Counted from the first letter of the stretch, positions 11,170 through 21,480 are shown. The stretch: DNA of 64,000 bases from Aspidapion aeneum (GCA_963576565.1 OY755040.1:83408821-83472820); one strand, 5' to 3'. The notes: generated by a model not told the origin, from the sequence alone. Translations and numbers: made by a program.

Positions 11170-12293
11170 TACACATATTACATAGTAGACAATTTCATGG
11201 TATTAGTCCTTGCATTAGGAAGATAAAACGTACTAGTTTGACGGGTTGAAGTTCAAGGGACTATAAATGAGGTACAACTTAAAATATCAGGGCAGTCTAT
11301 TTTATTATGCAAAATTTTGTGTAGAATAATTAAAAATGAGTTATTTTGCATTGTCTCTAATGAATAAATATTAAATTTTCTCAAAAGTTCAATCTTTGGA
11401 AAGCCTTGTCTAGGATAAACATGATCAGATTTTAGGTACAAGTATTTTAAAAATTTTCTTTGGATGTTCTCAAGGTTTTCTTTGTGAACAGCATATATTG
11501 GAGACCAAATAATTCCAGCATACTCTAAATGAGATCTTATAAGGTGTAATATAGTGTTTTGACAGCTTGCACATTACTGAACTCCTGAGTTCACCTCACC
11601 AGAAACCCATACATTTTAAAAGCTTTGGCAGAAATCGATTCCATATGATCACCAAAAGTCAATCTGCTGTCAAAGATGACACCTAGGTCTTTAAAATTAG
11701 TTGGCCTGTCTAAACTAACATTATTGATTTGGTAGTCATAGTGAATAACATTTTTTGTTTTAGTAGTATAGGTCATAACTTGACACTTATTAATATTTAA
11801 ATCTAGACGATTACTGACACACCACCCATGTAATTCCTGTAAATTATATTGCAATCTTTGACAGTCTTCTATAGACTTTATGGGAAACCAAGTCGTCACA
11901 ATAAAGTAAAAAGCTTATATCCAGATTTCCTCCAATGTCATTTATAAATAAATCGAAAAAGAGAGGCCCTAAAACAGAGCCTTGCGGTACTCCTGAGCTT
12001 ACCAGGCAAATAACCGACCTATGACCACGCGACTCAATGTATTGTTTTCTGTCTTCTGAGTATGATGTGAATAGTTGTAAGTACTGATTATCGAAACCGA
12101 AAAACTTAAGTTTATTTATAAGAATCACATGGTCAAGCCGGTCAAATGCTTTTGAAAAATCTGTATATACAACGTCAACCTGCCCCTGATTGTCTATCGC
12201 TTCAGCAATATTTTGTGTGATCACTAACAGATTAGTGACCGTGGAGCGATTTTTTACAAAACCATGTTGATTTGGAATAAGCTGACCAGACAC
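11170..12293 (-). pseudogene. LINE ORF2, reverse transcriptase second half and C-terminal region
   Basis: Reading from 12293 down, the frame encodes the NQHGFVKNRST block, VVYTDFSKAFDRLDH (palm motif A), SSGVPQGSVLGPL (motif B) and LLYCDDL. The last is motif C, with Cys in place of the usual Ala in front of DD. A frameshift near 11890 moves the rest to another frame: thumb region at 11899-11591, then a cysteine-poor C-terminal region through 11441-11253 and on to about 11175. Together with 13300-15000 this would be one ORF2 polyprotein that copies the element RNA at the target site. It is broken by the inserted element and by at least one frameshift. Confidence 0.8.
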
Positions 12294-13299
12294 CAGTGGC
12301 AGTATTCTTGAAATCTCCCCGAGTGAGTACTCCCCGGGGAGTGACAACGAGTGAGGACTCCCTCGTTTCTCACCGTATTGCATAAATGCAGTATTCTTGG
12401 TTTGGGGAATACATGAAAAGTGATATGAAATGAGCGCACTGTTGCCAATTTTCAGATGACAGCACGTGACAATTTTGACCAATAAAAAAGCAAAAAATTT
12501 TGACAGACAATTAACCAAATACAATTATGTGTTGAAGGGATGTAACCCCAATTTTTATTTGCTTGATTTTTTGTTTGTGGACATGGATGGACAAAAAATT
12601 AGTTATATTAAATTTGCCCCAAGATTTTTTATTTAGTTTTTATTTAAATATGACTTATTTTTGCTTATGTTATGATATCAAAATTTGTGTTAAATCTAAC
12701 CGCGTTCAATTGAGCAAACATATCCTAACCGGTGTGTCGACCACCAGCATTTTGCAAAAAAAATGTCCCCATAAAAAAAGTTGTTCTTCGAAAAAAAATG
12801 CTTTTTCAAAAAACTAATTTACAAAAAAAAACTAAAAATATTTTTTTTACAAAAATTATTTTTGAAAATAATACTTTCTTAAAAAGTAGTTTTTTCAAAA
12901 ACTAATTTATAAAAAAAACTAAAAGTTTGTTTTAATAATAATTTTTCAAAAAGCAATTTAAAAAAAAATTAGCCCAAAAAGATTTAATGGTGGAGTTTAT
13001 CAAGGAAAAGCCTGTAATGGAGGCCAAAAACTATACTTCAACATTTACAAAACACAGGGAAAAGACATTAAAAAAAGAAAACCCACACGTAACCAAAACA
13101 ACATTTTCTAGGTTATCTCAGAGTTTTTGACAAAAGTCACCACGTCGGCACCTATCGAGATCTCCCCGGTGAAAAGTCGCCAAAATGTCACACGTTTTTC
13201 GGGTGAGAATTTCAAGAATACGATTGGGGGAGAAACGCCCACTTTCGCTCGAATTTCGAGGAGTACTCGCTCGGGGAGATTTCAAGAATAACGACACAG
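12294..13299. mobile_element. ~1-kb non-autonomous TIR element inside the LINE
   Basis: Both ends carry the inverted repeat TATTCTTGAAATCTCCCC, followed by GAG, one variable base and GAGTACTCC (left from 12303, right up to 13290). An imperfect outer extension gives about 35 bp of TIR. Taking it out lets the LINE reverse transcriptase read straight through from IYPL to SGQLIPNQHGF, so the boundaries are good to a few bases. The interior is A/T-rich with poly-A and poly-T runs and no transposase. The superfamily is not assignable, because the target duplication is unclear. Confidence 0.8.
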
Positions 13300-15000
13300 A
13301 GGGTAGATAACGTTGTATAGAGCTATCTCAAAGACTTTAGCAAAGTTGTTCATAATCGACACCGGTCTATAATTCGTAACATCAGCCTTTTGCCCCTTTT
13401 TAAAAACTGGACAAACTCTGGAAATCTTCCAGCCTGTAGAAAACGTTTTATATTCTAAGCATAAATTAAACAAAATCATCAGAGGTTTAACAAACACGGG
13501 ATAATAGTCACGAATAAGAAATGCTGGTATTTGATCAGGCCCCGAAGTCAGTTTTGGTTTTATCTTTTTAAGCACAATTTCAACATCCTTTTCCGACAAC
13601 TTTTTTATATTTATATTATTATTATTAAATGAGTCCTCGATCGTACTACTTACAGATCGGGGTAAGTTTGGAGGTGAAAATGATTGCTGAAAAAAGTTAG
13701 CGAACGCACCCAAAATGTCACTAGGAGTACTAAGTTCTTTCCCATTATAGGTCATATTTTTTGGTATGCCAGAAGACTCCTTTTTGCTATTAACATATGA
13801 CCAGAACTGTTTGGGATCAGAACTTATTTGATTTTCTGATCTATGAATGAAACTCTTACGTGAATTCTCAATGTCTTTTTTCAACTTGGATCGGATAATT
13901 TTAAAATGATTAAGATGTTCAGAGAGTTTTTTTGTATGATTCATGAAGTCTAGTTTTTTCTTGATGTCTTTTATGATTTGCTGCGTAAACGAAGGGGGAT
14001 ATTTTGATGACTGCTTAGGTTTATGGCGAGGCACACAGAAGTCAAAAGTTTCATACAGTTTAGTATAAAATGATTGACATGCTGAATCGAGAGAGCATTC
14101 GTCGGATAAAAAAGACCAGTCTATTTCTAAAATTTGATTGTATAACAGATTTAAATTTGCTTTCCTAAAGTTATATTTATTTTGAAGGTTGAACGTAATA
14201 GAATCTTCCATAGTCATAGATTTTTCAAGACAAAATAAGTTTATTGATAATGCCCTATGGTGTTGAACTTCATGAGTCAAAAGGTCAACCGCCTGCTCAG
14301 CTTGGCAATTCCTATTTTCAAACAATACTAGGTCCAAAATTCTGTTACTTTCATTGCGTACAAAGTTATGTTGAAACAATTTTGTTAATTTCAAAAAATA
14401 ATTTAGCAGACACAGTTGTCAGTTAGGCCAGAGTCTAGATGATGGGTGTAAGAAGGAATATTAAAGTCACCTAGAATGCATACTTTTTTACCGAGCAGAA
14501 AGTCCATTGATGCAACAATATTAAAGACATTCTCTAAATCATCCGAACATACAGGAGGTGGGATGTATACAACTACAAAAAATACCGGAGAAAATTTGAA
14601 GAATATTTTTACAACCAGAATGTCTATGTGGCAAAATATTGAGTTTGCTTTTATCCAAGGGACAATTTTGGGACCTTATATTCTTATCCACAGCGAGAAG
14701 AACTCCTCCCCCTCTACTTACTCCAGGAATATATCTGTCAGATCGATACAAAATGTATTTAGGCGCCATAAATTCTTTGTCAAATATCGAGTCATTCAGC
14801 CATGTCTCAGAGAGCACCAGAATATCGTTGAAGTTGAATGTGCACTTGAGCTAAGTATCTCAGCCGTCTTTGTATGCATTCCACCTACGTTCTGATAGTA
14901 CACTGATATTTTACTTTGCTGTTTATTTTTAACATTAAAACACACGTGGGATTTATGAGAGGGGGAAGCATCACCGCGCAGTGTTTGCTATTGTTCTAAA
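13300..15000 (-). pseudogene. LINE ORF2, APE endonuclease and first half of reverse transcriptase
   Basis: From about 14860 down, the endonuclease domain reads LSETWLNDS (14817), YRSDR, GGGVLLAV and later VYIPPP and GDFNIPS (near 14450). These are characteristic of the apurinic-like endonuclease that nicks the target. A frameshift near 14600 and further breaks near 14400 separate it from the open frame 14394-13282. That frame carries a linker with K/R-rich helices, then the start of the reverse transcriptase (SGPDQIPAFLIRD, WKISRVCPVFKKGQK, YRPVSIMNNFAKVFE). It stops where the 1-kb TIR element is inserted and continues at 12293. Confidence 0.8.
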
Positions 15001-15032
15001 CTGCCAGCACGCAGACGCGAGCATGCATTTTT

Positions 15033-16157
15033 CTATGATGTACAGTGATTAAGATCCCAAGCTGCATGGTTTGTATTAATACTTGACCGATGTTGCCCGA
15101 TTTTCAATTTTGTGCAATTAGGACAGGAAAAATTAATTGATGTGCACCCAGCTATTTCGTGACTACCACCACATTTCGGACAACATAATTCGCGTTGACA
15201 AGAAGCAGAAGAATGGTTAAAATCGCTGCACCTAAAGCATCGTTTCACTTCAACACCATCAAACACACTACAACAGTCATATCCTATTAAAACATTTCCT
15301 ACTTTAGTTAACCTATCATAAGTTATTTTATCCACTTGCAATAAAACCTGAAACAACTTACTATTTTTCTTAGTCGCAAAAATTTGAACTACCTTACAGT
15401 CTGATGTATTTGTAATAAGATCAGCATTTTGTTTTTTAAGAACAGATAATAGTGTATTTTTTTCTAAGTCTTCTGAAAAACCCACAATTCTTATACGAGG
15501 ATTAAGTCCTTTCACCTGTTTTATTTCATATGCATCAGAGAGTTTAGATTCAGCCAGCTTTTGGAATCTTTCATTGTCTTCAGCATTTTTACATCCAATC
15601 AAAATACCACCATCATTAACAGAGCGAATTTTTGTCAGGTTTAAATCTGACTCACTGGGATCAATGTTAGCTAATAAATCCTGTTTAGTTTGGTCAACAG
15701 TTTGCGTTTGCTTGTGTTTAATTAGGACTGCAGGCTGAGTTTTATTTTTTAAAGTGTGCGAGTAACTTACAATTGGTAAAGGCGCAGGTTTAAACACAAT
15801 AATGCTGTTAATATTCTCGTTTATGGTAGACACCAGGTTCGTTTGTAATGTGCCAACAGTTTTATTAAGGGTAGCTAATGCCGAAGTTAAGGAGTCTTCC
15901 AGCAGCTTATTAATTTTCTCCTGATCAATTGTAATACAATTCTCTAAACATACTCCACATTTCCATGAAAGACCAGAAGTTTCTTCAAGTATTGTGGCAA
16001 CATCGATTGATTTGTGTAGACAAGTGGAATGGGCTACCTGGCTACACTGACTGCAAACAACGTGTTTATTGTTTCTCAAAATGGATTTCGAACATACGGT
16101 ACAAACCGCCATGTTCGCTAAATTGACCAACTTTTTATCAATTTTGTTATTGCACAA
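15033..16157 (-). CDS. LINE ORF1 protein with PHD finger and zinc knuckles
   Basis: 374 codons. Residues about 18-70 form a PHD-like zinc finger (CTVCSKS, then VVCSQC, H at AHSTC, and WKCGVC). The middle contains a short coiled-coil-like stretch and an RNA-binding-like region (NPRIRIVGF, then VLLQVDKITYDRL). The C-terminal third has cysteine/histidine knuckles (CFRCSDFNHSSASC, CCPKCGGSHEIAGC, CPNC). This composition is known from ORF1 proteins of CR1/Jockey-related LINEs, which bind element RNA and carry it into particles. The frame is intact. An earlier in-frame Met is absent, and a Met at residue 17 is an alternative start. ORF2 follows about 35 bases or more downstream on the same strand. 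Confidence 0.8.
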   Translation of the reverse strand: MCNNKIDKKLVNLANMAVCTVCSKSILRNNKHVVCSQCSQVAHSTCLHKSIDVATILEETSGLSWKCGVCLENCITIDQEKINKLLEDSLTSALATLNKTVGTLQTNLVSTINENINSIIVFKPAPLPIVSYSHTLKNKTQPAVLIKHKQTQTVDQTKQDLLANIDPSESDLNLTKIRSVNDGGILIGCKNAEDNERFQKLAESKLSDAYEIKQVKGLNPRIRIVGFSEDLEKNTLLSVLKKQNADLITNTSDCKVVQIFATKKNSKLFQVLLQVDKITYDRLTKVGNVLIGYDCCSVFDGVEVKRCFRCSDFNHSSASCQRELCCPKCGGSHEIAGCTSINFSCPNCTKLKIGQHRSSINTNHAAWDLNHCTS

Positions 16158-16319
16158 TATTCCTTATAACGTTGTTGTGTTTATTAGTTATTCACTTTCT
16201 AAAATTTTTAACTTTGATTTACTAGCAAAAAAACATAGTTTAAACAGAGCAACTCAGTAGGTGATGTTCACCCTGCGATGCACGCTACTACTACTAATTA
16301 TGGTGAAATAAAGTATAAA

Positions 16320-17870
16320 ACAATGGTTATGTATAAGTAGTCTAAAATCTTTAAATTTTGCGATAAACGCAACAGCTTGTTATTTGTGGTTCTGCTACAG
16401 ATTTTTCCTGCAATATTTTTTAATATTTTAGAAAGCAAATTATAGGCAGACTTAAAAGGAAAAAAAAGTACGTCAGATAAAATCCTTATTAGAAATTTCC
16501 TGACAGAGTTAAAAAATTAAAGTTTTAAAAAAATCACTACTTTGGCAAATTTTTTAATAAAATTAATAAAATAAATTTGAAATTATTTTTCTTGAAAACA
16601 AACTTTATTTCTAAAAGTCAGACAGGCCGATAGAGACAGGTCTTACCTAGAGCCCTGTATGTTGACATATTTGGATGTATATTGTAATATATATCCAAAT
16701 ATGTCAACATACAGGGACTCTAGTCTTACCTAATTAAAACCATAACAAAATATATTTTTCCTTTTTTAGATTTTGAGTTATTTTGATAAAAGTGAGAAGA
16801 TGCAAAAAGGATCGTTAAGGGCACTGAAACGGTAGCTTAGAGTGGAGTACCAACCAACGTTTTTTTATTTTTTACTTCTCGATGTACAAACTTGCCAAAT
16901 TTTATGAAAGTCCACCAAAAGTTGATGAAATTGGCGGCTAAATGACCGAACAGTATACGATTTGGATAGTTTTTTAAAAAACTGAAAAATATCAAACTTT
17001 AAAAGCTTTTTTGCTACCACTTACCAAGTATATTTTGAAAAACAAATTATACCGCTTGAAAGCCTGTCTATAGTAGAACAAAGGTTTTCGGGGGACCCAA
17101 AATTAAATGTAAAATAAAAAATCCCCAGCCGTTTATCTCCAAACATGTGATTTTTGCTTAAAAAACCGATATTTTGAGACAGTGACTTTTCCATGTTTGC
17201 GGTAAATTTTTAAATATTTTGGATTATATTTTAACTATTTTTTTAAGAATGTAAATCTAGTATTTAGTTCTCTATCAGAACTGGTAAAAAGTGTTTTAAG
17301 TTTTGGGTAAATAAGGTTTTAAAAAATTGTTTTTTATAAGCAGTCTAAAATCTTTGAATTTTGCGAAAAACCCGAAAACACATTTGTGGTTCTGCTACAG
17401 ATTTTCCCTGCAATATTTTGTAATATTTTAAAAAGTTTAGTATAGCGAGACTCAAGAGGAAGAAAAAAGTATGTCAGATAAAATCCTCCTCAGAAATTTC
17501 TTGACGAGCTTCAAAAATTCAAGTTTTAAAAAAATCACTACTTTGGTAAATTCATCAAAGTTTTGACTTTGAAATTATTTTTTTTTAATCGATAAATATT
17601 TCTAAAATTTATAGGACATCTTACCTAATGAAAACCGTAGCAATAAAAATTTAGTTTAGTTTTGATTTTGAGATATATTGAAAAAAGTGGAAAGGTGCAA
17701 ACCGGAAAGTTCAGCGCACTGATACGCAGCTTAGAGAGACAAACTGACCAAAAAGTTTTTATTTTTTTTTAATTTTCTTGGGTCGATGTACAAACGTGCT
17801 AATGTTCATCAAAATCCCCCAAAAATTGACGAAAATAGCGTTTTCCTGCCCGACCATAAATGGTTGGGGT
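16320..17870 (-). repeat. ~740-bp repeat block, reverse orientation, part 2
   Basis: At least two diverged units. AGTCTAAAATCTTT occurs at about 16349 and 17341, GGGCACTGAAAC / GCGCACTGATACG segments at about 16820 and 17714, and GGGGACCCAAAATTAAA at 17090. They continue the block that breaks at 10838. Together with 6830-8900 they form a large inverted arrangement around an unassigned centre. Confidence 0.65.
16650..16722. mobile_element. 73-bp near-perfect palindrome with 10-bp target duplication
   Basis: The insert is a hairpin with arms of about 30 bp (CCCTGTATGTTGACATATTT on the left, its complement on the right). It is flanked on both sides by GTCTTACCTA (16640-16649 and 16723-16732). 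Other units of the host repeat have this sequence only once (for example CATCTTACCTAATGAAAACC at 17608), so the insertion is clear. No coding. A 9-10-bp duplication would fit a Mutator-like or similar mobiliser, but that is inference. Confidence 0.8.
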
Positions 17871-17926
17871 TCTCAGACAAATTTAATTCTTGGATAGCCA
17901 AGTCTGATGTTGTCTAAATGTATTTT

Positions 17927-18095
17927 TTCTTTATTGTAATTTAGTATCATAGTTAATCAAACTAATATAATTTATAAATATATATTTTGTTTTTGTCATA
18001 AGTTAAATAAAATAAAATTGTTTGCAAAAAATGTATGTTTATTATTTATATTATATACTATTAATTCTACAACATTGTTTATTATTATTTACATT
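17927..18095. repeat. Direct repeat of 5751-5880
   Basis: Same orientation and largely the same sequence as 5751-5880. Here it lacks the hairpin element that abuts the left copy. The pair flanks the 740-bp repeat complex, which suggests either a repeat shared by two relics or the edges of one large element. Confidence 0.55.
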
Positions 18096-18170
18096 CCAAG
18101 ATTTTGTTATATTCAAAAATATTGAATTAATACACTAATAAAACTTATCTATTTTATTGCAGGGAATAAT

Positions 18171-18411
18171 CGGTATACTGGCAATATACACTAAGTCAAA
18201 AAAGTTAGTTTTGAAAAAATCGCATTTTAAAAATTCTAATATTAGGAACAAAATTTTGAAATTGATTGAAATTTGTTCAAATTTGATGTTGTCGGCCAGG
18301 TTTAATCATGGCTGGTTTTACTAACATAAAGATATGGTATTTTTCATTATGAATATGCAAATATCTTAAAAAACGACAAAAATTGACTTAGTGGATATTG
18401 CCAGTATACCG
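18171..18411. mobile_element. 241-bp MITE with 29-bp inverted ends
   Basis: The left end CGGTATACTGGCAATATA is followed by CACTAAGTCAA. The right end is the inverted copy (18383-18411) with one mismatch in that stretch. The interior is AT-rich and noncoding. I could not find a convincing target duplication (flanks GAATAAT and ACGATAT). Confidence 0.8.
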
Positions 18412-18469
18412 ACGATATTTTCTAATACTAAACACTTCCTCAATTAAATCCAATTGATATAATTTAATA

Positions 18470-18690
18470 ACTAAAATCTCAATATTGTTATGTAATTTTT
18501 TTTATATGTTTAATAGCTAATGAATATTTTTTCCTCAAACCTTGAAACTCTTGTTCATTTCTCGACCAACCACCACCATAAAATTGGTCATGTTCAGATT
18601 CAAAAAGTAAGTCATAAAAAGCTTCTTTTAAGTAATCAACACCACCATTTAAATCATAAAATTTTAAGTACTCTTAAAAATCCAACCACG
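18470..18690 (-). pseudogene. Unrecognised coding remnant, about 60 residues
   Basis: The minus strand stays open and reads like protein rather than AT noise. It includes YDLNGGVDYLKEAFYDLL, then FESEHDQFYGGGWSRNEQEF and GLRKKYSLAIKH. It has an acidic/aromatic composition and no start codon in the open part. I do not recognise the family. It lies 130 bases from another small minus-strand frame (18818-19042), so both may come from one degraded mobile element. The neighbouring Polinton-type pieces make a Polinton accessory gene possible but unproven. Confidence 0.35.
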
Positions 18691-18817
18691 ACATTGTATT
18701 TTTTTTTGCAGTAATGCCTACAGCATAATGTTTCTAGTTTTTAAATTCACAAAGTTTCACTATAGCGATCTTATTTCTCATCCTCGTCTTCCGCTCCTTC
18801 TTTATTGACATGACATC

Positions 18818-19042
18818 TTATAAAACTTCTTTGATGTAAATTTTAATAATATACAGCATTCCAAATTCAAATAGAGCTTTACTGTTCTTCAAACTTGTAG
18901 CCACTTGTCCCAAATATGTTAAAGTATACTTTTCACCACTCTTCTTGTTGACCGTTTCCACAAAATCACTTTTTATCGTTTTAAGAATGCATTTCGGCAA
19001 AAATACTTTAAATGTATTGGTCTCATCAAATAGCGTCACCAT
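18818..19042 (-). CDS. Small unrecognised protein, 74 residues
   Basis: It reads MVTLFDETNTFKVFLPKCIL and continues with a K/E-rich and then hydrophobic part (YLGQVATSLKNSK, FEFGMLYIIKIYI). The word FKVFLPK resembles small proteins that I recall from Polinton-like elements of insects (a nucleotide/DNA-binding-like fold has been suggested for some), but this is only a resemblance. No other evidence of expression. It could be a remnant. Confidence 0.3.
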   Translation of the reverse strand: MVTLFDETNTFKVFLPKCILKTIKSDFVETVNKKSGEKYTLTYLGQVATSLKNSKALFEFGMLYIIKIYIKEVL

Positions 19043-19189
19043 AACAACAACAACACTTTAAAATTTTAAATAAAATTTGCTTTTACTAACCCCCACTCTT
19101 TTACAATATATGCGATCTTGACTTAAACTTGTGTGTTGGGTAATAAATTTGGGCTCAAGGCCATTCATTCGCAAGGTTAAAAATATCAT

Positions 19190-19500
19190 TCGCACAATTT
19201 GACTAACCACACAAAGAAAAATGGCCTTCGCAACTATGCGATATCATATCAAGGTCAAAAAACCACTCAGATTATTGGCCTCTACATACAGAATAATTAC
19301 AATATCATATCAAGATCAAAAATACGACTCATACTATTGTCCTCTACATAAAAAATAATGACCTTCACAACTGTTTGAAGGTCAAAAACACCATTAGACC
19401 AATTCGCCTCTGCACAGAAAAATTTTACATTAAAAAATTTCTAACCTTCATAACTTTTCAAGGTAAAAAAAAAACCACTCTGCACACAAAAATTTCAAAT
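19190..19500. repeat. Degenerate ~85-bp tandem repeats
   Basis: Diverged units share ATTCGC/TTGGCCTCT and ACATA-AAAAAT words followed by CTTC-CAACT-TTCAAGGTCAAAAA-CCA. About four units are recognisable, ending at the CTCTGCACACAAAAATTTC segment. No coding. Confidence 0.5.
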
Positions 19501-19630
19501 TCAATAATTCTGCAGGTGCACACCAGATGATCCCACACTATTCGCCTATCATGATGACGTCACCCTCCTCAAAAGTGGTCCAGCACCCCCTTAAGCCTAC
19601 TACTAAAGTACAAGTTAATAAAATCGGTAA

Positions 19631-19910
19631 GGTGGTTCTCACAAAATCTGATTTTGTTTTAACCATTGTTTTACAAATTATACGATTGTATTGCCAATTT
19701 CTGTCCGACATCTTAAATTCTAAAATGGCGGCAAATTTCGATCATAATCTGTAAAGAGCAATCAATTGTCACCACGATTTTTTTAATTTCGCTAAAAGCC
19801 GTTCACTAATAACAAAATTATAAGAAAATTAATGTAGACAGGATTGGCAATGCAATCGTATAATCTCTAAAACAATGGTTGAAACAAAAATAGATATTAT
19901 GAGAACCGCC
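19631..19910. mobile_element. 280-bp foldback element with ~75-bp inverted arms
   Basis: Left arm 19631-19705 (GGTGGTTCTC, AACCATTGTTTTAC, ACGATTGTATTGCCAA) and right arm 19836-19910 (TTGGCAATGCAATCGT, AAAACAATGGTT, GAGAACCGCC) are inverted copies with scattered mismatches. The centre contains AAAATGGCGGCAAATTTCGA. A partial second copy lies at 20044-20234. No protein coded. Confidence 0.75.
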
Positions 19911-20043
19911 ACACCTATTTGAATAATTTTTCCCTCGTTGTATGGGAAAAATAGTAATGATTTTCTATAAATTATAAAAAACTAAAACATTTTCGGAAAA
20001 TAAGAATAAAAACGTCATTTTGAAGAATCAAGTATGATTCTAT

Positions 20044-20234
20044 CCACCATCTTAAAATTTAAGATGGCGATAAACTTTGATCATGATCTTTAAAAAGCCA
20101 TCACACAATTCTCACTCAATCGGTTCAGTAGTAATGAATTTATAAGGAAATAAATGCAGACATGATTGGCAAAGCAATCGTATAATATGCAAAACAATGG
20201 TTAAAACAAAAATATTTTTTTTAGAACCACTAAA
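20044..20234. repeat. Partial second copy of the 280-bp foldback element
   Basis: It begins within the centre of the 280-bp unit (AAGATGGCGATAAACTTTGA) and ends with the right arm (GATTGGCAAAGCAATCG, AAAACAATGGTTAAAAC, AGAACCAC). The left arm is missing. Confidence 0.65.
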
Positions 20235-20548
20235 CCGATTTTGCTGATTCATACCTTGTTGTGCGTGGCGAGAACGCCGCTTTCTTACTAATTTAAAAAA
20301 ATAATTAGAACATGTTTGCAACACAAGAATAAACGAGCTTCTTTGAAGGGTACATTTTAATTTAGTGGTGTGACTGGATTTTGAGATGGCGGACAAAAAA
20401 ACTATAATCAAAACTCTGATTAATTCTCTGCCAAGTGCAGTTTGTCCCATTAAAATCGTTTGTATAGTTCAAAAGTTATAATAAAAAATAAAATGTCCGG
20501 TTTTTTTTTGGCCCACCCGGTATATATATCTACATATGGGTAGCGGAA

Positions 20549-20699
20549 CAAAGATCTAAAGACAAAAGATCGAAAGACAAAAGATCGAAAACAAAAGATG
20601 GAAAACAAAAGATCGAAACTACAAATGATCGAAAAACAAAAGATCGAAAAACAAAAGATCGAATGTACAGAAAATCGAAAGTACAAAAAATCGAAAGGA
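20549..20699. repeat. Minisatellite with ~12-16-bp AAAGATCGAAA-type units
   Basis: About ten imperfect copies of AAAGATCGAAA(G)ACA. The unit is read by chance as F/S/R-rich protein on the minus strand, which should be ignored. It lies between a GGCCCACCCGGTA transposon-end-like word at 20510 and the MITE at 20711. Confidence 0.8.
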
Positions 20700-20710
20700 T
20701 TAAAAAAAAA

Positions 20711-20899
20711 AATTCCTGATTTCTCTTCCGGGATCCTAGAGGGTGTGTAACTAAATCGAATCGAACCGAACCGGTTCGACTATGGGGTCTCTTTCTAACA
20801 TATTTTTTAATTCGGTTCGGTTCTGTTCGGTTCGGTTTGGATCCCTTCGGTTCGGTTCGGTTACACACCCTCTAGGATCCCGGGAAAGAAATCAGGAAA
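20711..20899. mobile_element. Palindromic MITE with ~39-bp TIRs and GGTTC repeats inside
   Basis: Left TIR 20713-20751 (TTCCTGATTTCTCTTCCGGG, then ATCCTAGAGGGTGTGTAAC) and right TIR 20859-20898 are inverted copies with few mismatches. The interior contains CGGTTCGGTT-type repeats on both sides of a short spacer, partly palindromic. Poly-A and poly-T runs flank it. It sits directly upstream of a LINE endonuclease fragment that starts abruptly at 20914. Confidence 0.8.
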
Positions 20900-20913
20900 G
20901 TTTTTTTTTTAAA

Positions 20914-21480
20914 CAGTTCTGAGCTGTTCGATGAAAGGTATAATGTGATTAGAAAAGATAGGGACACCAACCTTTTACGTGGTGGTGGAGTGCTTATAGG
21001 TATTAAAAAAGACTTAAAACTTGAAAAAATTCAGACTCAATCTAGTTTGGAGTGTTTATTAATCAAAATTAAATTTAAAAGTGAGAACATGTTAGTTTCC
21101 GTTGTCTACTTCCCCCCCAATAGTCCAGTCGCTGACTATAGTGAATATTTTGATTTGATTGATTCTTTTAATTATGCAAATGATAAGATTCTAATTTTGA
21201 GTGACTTCAATATGCCCGACTTTCAGTTTTGTTCAACAGACAAAAGTAAGTCATTAAAAGACTTCTGTGCATTAAATAATTTAAAACAGTATAATGAATT
21301 ATTAAACTCTATATCAAGAAGGCTTGATTTAGTACTTGCTAACTTTGAAATTAATGTTAAGAGGGATCAAAATCCACTTGTGAAAGAGGATAACTATCAT
21401 CTATCACTAATATCTTTAATGTTCATAATAATAGCAATCATTCGAATTCAAATAATAACAATCATTCGAATTCAAACAGT
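20914..21480 (+). pseudogene. LINE endonuclease fragment (C-terminal part of EN domain)
   Basis: The open frame reads from mid-domain: SELFDERYNVIRKDRD, LRGGGVLIGI, LVSVVYFPPNS, ILSDFNMPDF and RLDLVLANFE. This order is the second half of an APE-type endonuclease of Jockey-like LINEs (GGG-V, VYxPP, DFN and LDLVL blocks). It starts abruptly at the MITE boundary and ends in N/H/S-rich repeats near 21440. It is a 5'- and 3'-truncated copy, separate from the LINE whose N-terminal endonuclease part begins at about 21560. Confidence 0.75.

Larger units (their letters stand above)
10839..16303 (-). mobile_element. Non-LTR retrotransposon (Jockey/CR1-like LINE), near full length, interrupted
   Basis: The element reads on the minus strand. 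A 5' end near 16303 (TAGTAGTAGCGTGCATCGC) is followed by ORF1 (16157-15033), ORF2 with an endonuclease and reverse transcriptase (about 15000-11170), and a tail of TTTTA-type repeats at 10839-10880 that marks the 3' end. A 1-kb TIR element (12294-13299) interrupts the reverse transcriptase. The LINE itself sits inside the 740-bp repeat, because repeat sequence breaks off at 10838 and resumes at about 16320. Several frameshifts show that this copy is dead. The clade is inferred from ORF1 (PHD finger plus CCHC knuckles) and the RT sequence. Confidence 0.8.

Noticed and set aside
20450..20868. Two 78-112 codon minus-strand frames rich in F/S/R
   Set aside because: They follow the AAAGATCGAAA minisatellite and the GGTTC repeats. 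Pure repeat translation.
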